From: an uncultured Oscillospiraceae bacterium
GTDB taxonomy: Bacteria; Bacillota; Clostridia; Oscillospirales; Oscillospiraceae
Assembly: GCA_910588045.1 (NCBI GenBank)
Contig: CAJUPS010000002.1
Location: forward strand, 1 to 64,000
Length of the DNA: 64,000 nt
Direction of reading: 5' to 3'
Of this stretch, positions 9,419 to 15,247 are shown piece after piece. The stretch's first letter is position 1. Every line of letters begins with the position of its first letter. The notes under the pieces were generated by a model. The model saw only the letters and a program-made list of their open reading frames with translations, was not told where the DNA came from and searched no databases. Made by a program: the position numbers and the translations under genes.

Positions 9419-11109
9419 AAAAAGGCAAGCACGAGGCCGCCGGGAGCGCGGGCGGCTGGCAGCGAGGCGGGGACCCCTTTTCGGAGGAGCGCCCGCTCCA
9501 AACGAAAAAGAGAGCCCCCGAGAAGAAGAGCGGCCGGACCGGCGGCTGGAAGAGCTGGAGCAAGGGGAAGAAGGGCGGCGTGATTGCGCTGTGCTGCGTG
9601 TCCGCTCTGGTCCTGCTGGCGGCGGGGTGGTGGGTGATGTTCGTCCGGGCCCCGGATGTCAGCGAGAACGACCGCCCCGGCGTGACCAACAATACTCCCA
9701 ACAAGACGCAGACCGGACAGGATCCGGCGCAGGATGTGGACCTGGATGGCGACGGGGAACCGGACGTGGTCTCCGGCCGGAAGGAGGACGTGTTCACCTT
9801 CCTCCTGCTGGGGAAGGATACCGGCGGCGGCGGAAATACGGACACCATGATCCTGGTGACCTATGACGTGCCCAACGGGACCGTGGACTGCGTCAATATC
9901 CCCCGGGACACCATGATCAACGTGTCCTGGAAGATCAAGAAGATCAACGCGGTCTTTGCCTCCTCCAGGGGCATCGAAGGGCTGAAGGAGGAGATGGGCT
10001 ATCTCACCGGCATCGTCCCGGACTTCTACGTGGCGGTGGAGTGGGAAGCCATCGGCGAGATCGTGGACGCCCTGGGGGGCGTGGAATTTGACGTGCCCTA
10101 CAATATGGACTACGACGACCCCTACCAGGACCTGTATATCCACCAGAAGAAGGGCCTGCGGAAACTCAGCGGCGACGACGCCATGCAGGTCATCCGCTGG
10201 CGGAAGAACAACGGAAAGAAAAATGAGATCGGCGACACCGGGCGGCAGAAGATCCAGCAGGACTTTTTGAAAGCGGTTGCCAAGCAGTGCCTCCAGATCG
10301 GCAACTGGACAAAGATCAGCGATTTTGCGAAGATCTTCTTTAATAATGTGGAGACGGACCTGCCCCTGAACAACCTCCTCTGGTTTGCCCAGAAGGCTAT
10401 GGGCGTGAATATGGACAACGTCAACTTCTACTCCCTGCCGGGGGACGACCAGGGCTGGTACTACACCCCCAGCATCAATGAGAACCTGGCCTACTTCTTC
10501 GCCGACGCGGCGGGGATCGTGGAGCTGATGAACGAGCACTTCAACCCCTACACCCGGGACATCACGGAGAGCGACCTCCAGATCATCTACAAGACCAAGA
10601 ATGCGTCTCTGGCCATGACCAACGGCGAGCTGGCGGACCCCAAGATGGCCCAGCCCTCGGTGAAGCCCAAGAGCACCTCCAAGCCCAGCGAGGAGAAAGA
10701 TGACGAGCCGTCCCTGCCGGATGATGGCGATACGTCCGTGGACCCCGGAACCACCAATCCGGGCGGCACAACCGACCCCGGTACGTCTACCGATCCCGGG
10801 ACGAGTACCGACCCCGGTACGTCCACCGACCCTGGAACGAGTACCGATCCTGGGACCACCACTGACCCCGGGACGAATCCCGATCCCGGGACGAGTACCG
10901 ACCCCGGTACGTCCACCGACCCTGGAACGAGTACCGATCCTGGGACCACCACTGACCCCGGGACGAATCCCGATCCCGGCACGACGGACCCCGGAGCCAC
11001 AACGCCGGAACCGACGCCTGATCCCGCGCCCGACCCGGCGCCTCAGCCGGAACCGGAACCCCAGCCTGAACCGGAGCTGCCCCCTGAGCCGGAGCTTCCT
11101 CCGGAATAA
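9415..11109 (+). CDS. LCP (LytR-CpsA-Psr) family cell-wall polymer ligase with repeat tail
   Basis: LCP proteins attach wall teichoic acid or other polyprenyl-linked polymers to peptidoglycan outside the membrane. A cytoplasmic basic region (1-52) precedes one membrane helix (about 55-78). The LCP domain (about 120-330) has FTFLLLGKDTG, NTDTMILVTYD, NIPRDTMI, the KKINAVF block and VEFDVPYNMDY. The C-terminal third is low-complexity: TDPGTS/TNPDPGT repeats followed by Pro-Glu-rich PEPEPQPEPE, probably a wall-spanning spacer. A 90-bp tandem DNA duplication lies in this spacer. It is coupled to nadD by an ATGA overlap. Confidence 0.92.
   Translation: MKKGKHEAAGSAGGWQRGGDPFSEERPLQTKKRAPEKKSGRTGGWKSWSKGKKGGVIALCCVSALVLLAAGWWVMFVRAPDVSENDRPGVTNNTPNKTQTGQDPAQDVDLDGDGEPDVVSGRKEDVFTFLLLGKDTGGGGNTDTMILVTYDVPNGTVDCVNIPRDTMINVSWKIKKINAVFASSRGIEGLKEEMGYLTGIVPDFYVAVEWEAIGEIVDALGGVEFDVPYNMDYDDPYQDLYIHQKKGLRKLSGDDAMQVIRWRKNNGKKNEIGDTGRQKIQQDFLKAVAKQCLQIGNWTKISDFAKIFFNNVETDLPLNNLLWFAQKAMGVNMDNVNFYSLPGDDQGWYYTPSINENLAYFFADAAGIVELMNEHFNPYTRDITESDLQIIYKTKNASLAMTNGELADPKMAQPSVKPKSTSKPSEEKDDEPSLPDDGDTSVDPGTTNPGGTTDPGTSTDPGTSTDPGTSTDPGTSTDPGTTTDPGTNPDPGTSTDPGTSTDPGTSTDPGTTTDPGTNPDPGTTDPGATTPEPTPDPAPDPAPQPEPEPQPEPELPPEPELPPE
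10801..10980 (+). repeat. 90-bp tandem duplication inside the LCP spacer
   Basis: Positions 10801-10890 and 10891-10980 are the same 90 bases except for the last base (G versus C). Each copy encodes 30 residues of TDPGT-type repeat and keeps the frame. The near-identity at nucleotide level points to a recent duplication. Confidence 0.95.
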
Positions 11110-11136
11110 ACCTGGAAAGGACAGATAGAACACCAT

Positions 11137-12822
11137 ATGAGAGGCAAAAGAGAAATGGGGAAGAAGAACGCGACCCCTGTTAAATCGACAGGCGATCCTT
11201 TTGCGGAGGAGGAACAAAAATCGAATCTGAAAGCCCGGTGGAGCGCCTACTGGGACTCCGGCAAGGGGAAAATTCTGGTGACGGTGCTGGGATGCCTGGC
11301 GGTGTTCGCCATTGTGGTGACCGTGGTGCTGAAGACGTGGATCAAGCCCCCGGAGATCCCCATCCAGCCCGCGCCGGAGAAGAAGCCCACCCAGCAGCAG
11401 CCTGTCGGCCCCGTCCAGGATCCGGAGGACGAGGAGCCGGCGGGTCCCACCGATGACGAGCTATACCCGGACGACGGCTACAACGGCGATATGCCCACTG
11501 TCTCCGGCAACCGGAAGGACGGGTGGTACACCTTCCTCCTGGTGGGCACCGACCAGGACGACGGCAACACGGATACCATCATGGTGGTCAGCTACGACAC
11601 GAAGAATCAGGACATCAACATCATGTCCATCCCCCGGGACACCATGATCAACGAGAAGTGGGACATCAAGAAGATCAACTCCGTCTATTCCCGCACCGGC
11701 AACAGCATCGACTCCCTGGCTAAGCGGGTGCAGAAGCTCATTGGTTTCAAGCCGGACTTCTATGTCAAGGTGGAGCTGGAGATGTTCGTCAAGCTGGTGG
11801 ACCTGGTGGACGGCGTAGAGTTCGACGTGCCGCAGGACATGAACTATGATGACGACTGGCAGGACCTGCATATCCATCTGAAGAAGGGCGTTCAGACGCT
11901 GAACGGCAAGGACGCTATGGGCCTGGTCCGATTCCGCCGGTACAGCGAGGGCGACATCAAGCGTGTGGAGGTCCAGCAGAGCTTTATGAAGGCCCTGATC
12001 AAGGAGTGCCTGAGTATCAAGCACTGGGGCAAGATCAAGGCATATATCGATCTGGCCATGGAGAACGTGGAGACGGACCTGGACTCCGGCTCGGTGGTAT
12101 GGTTCGCCGCCAACGTGCTGGGACTCAACGGCGTATCGGCGCTGAAAATGGAGGATGTCGAGACCTGTACGCTGCCCGGGGACTACTGGGACAGCGCCTG
12201 GAGCCGGGATACCCATCAGGACCAGTCCTATGTGACCATCTATCCCAAGCAGGTGGTGGAGCTGGTCAATGAGAGCTTCAATCCTTACGAGCAGAAGGTG
12301 AACACCTCCATGCTGGACGCCATGAGCATCCTGAAAAACGGCGACATTGCATCCTCTACCGGCAGTGTGAAGGATACCCAGCACAACGCCGTTATGGCGG
12401 TTCGCCGGGGCGAGGCCTACTATGACGACGAGGGCAACCTCGTCTATGGCCAGCCCCCGGCGAAGCCCAAGCAGGATGAGTTGGGGAACTGGTACATCGA
12501 AGGGGAGGACGGGGCCATCGTCTATACCGACGAGCAGGGTAATCCGCTGACCATCGATCCCACCCTTCCGCCGGAGGACCTGGAGGGAGGGGAGACGGTC
12601 CAGCTTCCCTCCAATGGGGAGGGACAGTCCGGCGGCGTGACGCCGAATCCCGAACAGGACCCGGGAACCACCACCGACCCCGGTACAACTGAGCCTGATC
12701 CCGTGCAGCCCGATGTTCCCCAGGACCCGCCCCCGGCCTCTGAGGAACCCGGGCAGGATGAACCGGCGCTGCCGCCGGAGGAGGAGTGGGTGGATACCTC
12801 GGTAATGCCGGATGGAATTTAA
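11137..12822 (+). CDS. Second LCP family cell-wall polymer ligase
   Basis: Paralogue of the preceding gene with the same layout: cytoplasmic segment, one membrane helix (about 47-68), and an LCP domain with WYTFLLVGTDQDDG, NTDTIMVVSYD, SIPRDTMINEKW, KKINSVYSR and VEFDVPQDMNYDD. A Pro/Asp/Glu-rich tail carries only a few DPGTT units. It is 561 aa from the ATG at 11137. A second in-frame ATG at 11155, just after GAGGCAAAAGAG, is an equally possible start. Two adjacent LCP genes suggest partly redundant attachment of surface polymers. Confidence 0.9.
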   Translation: MRGKREMGKKNATPVKSTGDPFAEEEQKSNLKARWSAYWDSGKGKILVTVLGCLAVFAIVVTVVLKTWIKPPEIPIQPAPEKKPTQQQPVGPVQDPEDEEPAGPTDDELYPDDGYNGDMPTVSGNRKDGWYTFLLVGTDQDDGNTDTIMVVSYDTKNQDINIMSIPRDTMINEKWDIKKINSVYSRTGNSIDSLAKRVQKLIGFKPDFYVKVELEMFVKLVDLVDGVEFDVPQDMNYDDDWQDLHIHLKKGVQTLNGKDAMGLVRFRRYSEGDIKRVEVQQSFMKALIKECLSIKHWGKIKAYIDLAMENVETDLDSGSVVWFAANVLGLNGVSALKMEDVETCTLPGDYWDSAWSRDTHQDQSYVTIYPKQVVELVNESFNPYEQKVNTSMLDAMSILKNGDIASSTGSVKDTQHNAVMAVRRGEAYYDDEGNLVYGQPPAKPKQDELGNWYIEGEDGAIVYTDEQGNPLTIDPTLPPEDLEGGETVQLPSNGEGQSGGVTPNPEQDPGTTTDPGTTEPDPVQPDVPQDPPPASEEPGQDEPALPPEEEWVDTSVMPDGI

Positions 12823-12863
12823 TGGAATAACGAAAAATAAACGATAGAAAGAGGTAAGGAAGT

Positions 12864-13223
12864 ATGACACCGAAGGAAATGGCGATCTTAGCGGCAAAGG
12901 CACTGGACGGCAAAAAGGGCGAGGAGATCAAGATCATGGAGGTCACGGAGCTGACCACTCTGGCGGATTACTTCGTCATCTGCACAGGCTCCAGCAACAC
13001 CCAGATCAACGCACTGTGCGACGCGGTAGAGGAAAAGCTGGAGACCGAGGCGGGGGAGAAGCCTCTGCACCGGGAGGGACACCGGGGCGGCATCTGGGTC
13101 CTGCTGGACTACGGGTGCCTGGTGGTCCACGTGTTCAACAGTGAGGCGCGGGAGTTCTACGGCCTGGAGCGGCTGTGGAGCGACGGCAGGCCCCTGGATG
13201 TGGCGGCGCTGCTGGCTGAGTGA
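12864..13223 (+). CDS. rsfS: Ribosomal silencing factor RsfS
   Basis: Binds uL14 on the large ribosomal subunit and blocks subunit joining under starvation. The 119-aa protein carries the family blocks ADYFVICTGSSNTQINAL, HREGHRGGIWVLLDYG and VHVFNSEAREFYGLERLW. The ATG at 12864 follows AAAGAGGTAAGG. Its position downstream of nadD-yqeK and lcp matches the common Firmicute gene order. Confidence 0.96.
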   Translation: MTPKEMAILAAKALDGKKGEEIKIMEVTELTTLADYFVICTGSSNTQINALCDAVEEKLETEAGEKPLHREGHRGGIWVLLDYGCLVVHVFNSEAREFYGLERLWSDGRPLDVAALLAE

Positions 13224-13234
13224 GCAAAAACGAG

Positions 13235-13262
13235 GCAGGCGCGGGTGACGGCCCGCGCCTGC
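13235..13262. terminator. Bidirectional hairpin between rsfS and the small antisense locus
   Basis: A perfect 11-bp GC stem (13235-13245 with 13252-13262). Read on the minus strand it is followed by CTCGTTTTT, so it is a good terminator for RNA coming leftwards from 13609. On the plus strand it ends rsfS but lacks a clear T tract. Confidence 0.7.
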
Positions 13263-13296
13263 GCTGCTCACAGTATAAAAAATCGCCGCTTCCTCC

Positions 13297-13325
13297 TTGA
13301 CAAAAGGGGGAGGGGCGGGTATAAT
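13297..13325 (+). promoter_or_regulatory. Consensus sigma-A promoter for an antisense RNA
   Basis: TTGACA at 13297-13302, a 17-bp spacer and TATAAT at 13320-13325: a perfect match to the housekeeping consensus. No plus-strand gene with a ribosome binding site follows before the terminator at 13583-13620. Confidence 0.85.
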
Positions 13326-13410
13326 AAAAACAGAAGGACGCCGTCGCATGGCGGTCGTTCCCTTGTATTGCAGCTAGCTTATGTTAGCCGCTCGGGGTCT
13401 GGCCGGGCGG

Positions 13411-13497
13411 CTAACACGCTGTTGTGGTAAGTAAATACATGACGATTGCTGCAATGACGAGAATGCGCAGCAACTGAATCAATTTCTTTCTCCACAT
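13411..13497 (-). CDS. 28-aa hydrophobic peptide, candidate type I toxin
   Basis: Short ORF starting MWRKK, followed by a single hydrophobic helix with the core LVIAAIVMYLL and ending TTTAC. The ATG at 13497-13495 is preceded on the minus strand by GGGGGGAGG with about 8 nt spacing, a very strong Shine-Dalgarno site. It has its own minus-strand promoter (13644-13616). A basic start followed by one membrane-spanning helix is the usual form of type I toxins and other small membrane peptides. I do not recognise the family. A plain membrane peptide without toxic action is the main alternative. Confidence 0.6.
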   Translation of the reverse strand: MWRKKLIQLLRILVIAAIVMYLLTTTAC

Positions 13498-13582
13498 CAG
13501 ACACACCTCCCCCCGCTGTAATCTTTGCTTGGGGTTCGATGGGTCGACCGCCTTTTATTGCGACATTGTCCTTCTGGCTTCC

Positions 13583-13620
13583 GCCGCGCCCTTGGGGCGC
13601 GGCTTCTGCATTTTTATTTT
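13583..13620 (+). terminator. Rho-independent terminator of the antisense RNA
   Basis: An 8-bp GC stem (13583-13590 with 13596-13603) is followed by a T-rich run to 13620 (TTTTTATTTT at its end). The same hairpin would sit at the very 5' end of the minus-strand transcript. Confidence 0.8.
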
Positions 13621-13644
13621 AGCACGGTTGTCCGCATTTGTCAA
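13616..13644 (-). promoter_or_regulatory. Sigma-A promoter for the 28-aa peptide mRNA
   Basis: Read on the minus strand: TTGACA at 13644-13639, a 17-bp spacer and TAAAAT at 13621-13616. Transcription would start near 13609, giving a leader of about 110 nt before the ATG at 13497. Confidence 0.75.
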
Positions 13645-13686
13645 ATAAATGGCAGGGAATCCGGTGTGTTTTCCCCCAATCTCCCA

Positions 13687-13714
13687 TTGACAAGCCACAA
13701 AAACGTGATATAAT
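13687..13714 (+). promoter_or_regulatory. Sigma-A promoter of the T-box leader
   Basis: TTGACA at 13687-13692, a 16-bp spacer and TATAAT at 13709-13714, directly before the T-box leader. Confidence 0.85.
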
Positions 13715-13720
13715 ACACTA

Positions 13721-13944
13721 CGAACAAAAGCGATGAGGAAACGAGCGCCGAAGAGCGGCCCAAGCGAGCGGGGGAGAGTGGGAGCCCTGCGGCAGAGCGT
13801 CGGCTGCGGCCACTTCCGAGCGGGCGGCGAGGAGCCGCACGGACTTGCCCCCGTTACCGGGCTGACGAGAGGTCCCATTTGGGATCAATTAGGGTGGTAC
13901 CGCGAGACCTTCGCCCCTATGAGGTGGCGTAGGTTTTTCTTTTT
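13721..13944 (+). promoter_or_regulatory. T-box leader, probable alanine specifier
   Basis: tRNA-sensing attenuator. The conserved T-box sequence AGGGTGGTACCGCG is at 13891-13904, followed by a terminator. Stem I features include the AGCGAG and GTGGGAG-type segments near 13773-13791. The candidate specifier is GCC at 13809-13811, followed by ACTTCCGAG, which is where the codon normally sits; GCC is an alanine codon. Uncharged tRNA-Ala would favour read-through. The next gene is a lipoprotein and alaS lies about 1.3 kb further on, so the regulated gene is not obvious. Confidence 0.85.
13907..13944 (+). terminator. Attenuator terminator of the T-box leader
   Basis: An ACCT/AGGT and CGCC/GGCG interrupted stem (13907-13934) is followed by TTTTTTCTTTTT. 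It begins just after the T-box sequence, as expected for the terminator alternative. Confidence 0.8.
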
Positions 13945-13970
13945 GCCCGGAGGGAGGAAGTGAGAGAAGC

Positions 13971-14384
13971 TTGAGAGAAAAAATACGGTCCGGCCTCACG
14001 CTGGCAGTGCTGCTGCTCCTGCTGTGCGGCTGCCAGGGGAAGCCGCTGCCGGAGGGCATGGACGAGGAGATTCTGCTGAAGAATGGCAGGGAGGTTGCCG
14101 TTCAGCTCGCCGGAGGAGACTACCAAGGGGTTCTGGACCGGATGCGTGAGGATGTGGCCGCCTCTGTTGCGGCGGAGGACATCCAGAATCTGGTCATCCA
14201 GCAGACGGACGGCGCGGGGACCTACAAGCAGATTGACAGCGCCATGGCTACGGGCCAGTCCTCCGACGGGGAGGAGTACGGCGTGGCCGTGATCTATTGC
14301 AGCTATACCAAGAAAAATGTCCTGTTCCGTCTGGCCTTTGATGTCAACTATGCGTTGATCGGGATGGAGGTCAAGAAGCCGTAG
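13971..14384 (+). CDS. Small lipoprotein, DUF3887-like
   Basis: A 137-aa protein with a lipoprotein signal: basic start, leucine run and lipobox ending LCGC near residue 22. The remainder contains GREVAVQLAGGDYQGVL and a repeat-free alpha/beta body that resembles the DUF3887 family, a tentative call. The start is TTG at 13971 with GGAGGGAGG upstream; no in-frame ATG fits. It is the first gene after the T-box leader, which is an unexpected target for tRNA-Ala control. Confidence 0.7.
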   Translation: MREKIRSGLTLAVLLLLLCGCQGKPLPEGMDEEILLKNGREVAVQLAGGDYQGVLDRMREDVAASVAAEDIQNLVIQQTDGAGTYKQIDSAMATGQSSDGEEYGVAVIYCSYTKKNVLFRLAFDVNYALIGMEVKKP

Positions 14385-14622
14385 GGGGAAAATCCGCTAT
14401 ATTTTCCGTAAGGTGCAGGCCAAGTTGGAGCCCCAGGGCAAAGCTCACTGTGCCGCAGTTTATGCGAAGTTCAGCCAGACAATCCGCCAGAGTAATTTTA
14501 TGTTCTTCGGATAGGGGGATGCTTTCCGCCAACTGCTCGATTGCCGCCGTCTCCGTTTTGTACAGTTCCTTCTGTAATGCCTGTGCATAGTTGTCATAGA
14601 GCCATTCGTAGGTTGCATTCAT
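14371..14622 (-). CDS. Small conserved-looking hypothetical protein
   Basis: An 83-aa protein, mostly helical, starting MNATYEWLYDNYAQALQKEL and containing a Cys near 48 and a small hydrophobic GTVSFALGLQLGLHL segment. I do not recognise it with confidence. Proteins of this size and pattern occur in clostridial mobile elements. The ATG at 14622 follows AAAGGAG, and a TTGACA/TATAAT promoter lies at 14699-14670. It is divergent from an XRE-type regulator, and its end overlaps the lipoprotein gene by 14 bp. Confidence 0.65.
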   Translation of the reverse strand: MNATYEWLYDNYAQALQKELYKTETAAIEQLAESIPLSEEHKITLADCLAELRINCGTVSFALGLQLGLHLTENIADFPPTAS

Positions 14623-14669
14623 GGTGCTGTTGCTCCTTTAACAATATTTTATGGCGTGTTCATGAGTGC

Positions 14670-14699
14670 ATTATATCACGATATATTAGGACGTGTCAA
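14670..14699 (-). promoter_or_regulatory. Promoter of the 83-aa gene
   Basis: On the minus strand: TTGACA at 14699-14694, an 18-bp spacer and TATAAT at 14675-14670. The overlapping AT-rich segment 14671-14688 is a near-palindrome (TATATC-ACG-ATATA), a plausible site for the adjacent HTH regulator. Confidence 0.65.
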
Positions 14700-14720
14700 G
14701 TCTGAATTGAGGAGTTTTAT

Positions 14721-14951
14721 ATGGAAGTTAAGATGCCGAAATTTTCGGCGAGAATAAAAGAACTTAGGAAAGAAAAAGGGGTAACGCAGGCTGCTATGGC
14801 AGAATTTATAGGCTGCAAAGACCGACATTATCAAAAAATAGAATATGGTGAGATTAACATTCCCTCTTTGATGCTGGAACACCTTGCCGACTACTTTGAG
14901 GTTTCCACGGACTACCTGCTGGGCAGGAGCGATGACCGCCGGACACGATAG
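14721..14951 (+). CDS. XRE-family helix-turn-helix regulator
   Basis: A 76-aa Cro/CI-type DNA-binding protein. It begins MEVKMPKFSARIKELRKEKG and continues with the HTH (VTQAAMAEFIGCKDRHYQKIEYG) and the classic closing LADYFEVSTDYLLGRSD. The ATG at 14721 follows GAGGAG. It consists of the HTH domain only, so it is likely a repressor of its own divergent pair. Base use is more AT-rich than the flanking housekeeping genes, which suggests an acquired cassette. Confidence 0.85.
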   Translation: MEVKMPKFSARIKELRKEKGVTQAAMAEFIGCKDRHYQKIEYGEINIPSLMLEHLADYFEVSTDYLLGRSDDRRTR

Positions 14952-15247
14952 AAGCGAGCCGCGGGACTGCTGAAATCCGCCAATAGGGCGCATCCGCAGG
15001 AGTAAGCACCACTGACGGCCCATAGCACCACGCGGGAAGGACAGTCCGCCAGGTCGTAGCGCCAAAAAATGACCCCCGTAATAAATGAGGGGTCCAGGAC
15101 CTTGGTCCTGGTGTACTTTTGCCTACTTTTCCTACAAGGGAAAAGTAGGCCGCCGTCCGGGCGCGGGAGCCCGGGCCATCGAAAAGAAAAATTTATTCCC
15201 GCGCCCAAAGGGCGCGGAGAAACAAGTAAAAAAGGAGAGAAATTCCC
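14952..15247. other. Intergenic segment with several hairpins before alaS
   Basis: No gene is seen. It contains a 7-bp stem around 15103-15120 (CCAGGAC/GTCCTGG), a 12-bp stem at 15121-15150, and an 8-bp stem at 15199-15217 (CCGCGCCC, loop AAA). The last is close to the alaS ribosome binding site AAAGGAG near 15231. No clear promoter is visible for alaS. Confidence 0.6.
15121..15150. repeat. Dispersed hairpin repeat A, copy 1
   Basis: A 12-bp perfect stem GCCTACTTTTCC (15121-15132) pairs with 15139-15150. A near-identical hairpin occurs at 43631-43658. Both lie in intergenic DNA. Confidence 0.7.

Larger units (their letters stand above)
13332..13620 (+). ncRNA. Predicted antisense RNA covering the 28-aa peptide gene
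   Basis: Predicted transcript of about 285 nt, starting about 7 nt after the promoter at 13297-13325 and ending at the terminator hairpin plus T tract at 13583-13620. It is complementary to the whole peptide gene and its ribosome binding site on the minus strand. An internal hairpin lies at 13383-13415 (9-bp outer stem). The arrangement resembles antisense antitoxins of type I systems. Both transcript ends are inferred from the sequence. Confidence 0.55.

Noticed and set aside
10771..10980. Regular repeats that might be a CRISPR array
   Set aside because: The repeats are in frame and encode TDPGT units of the LCP tail; there are no unique spacers.
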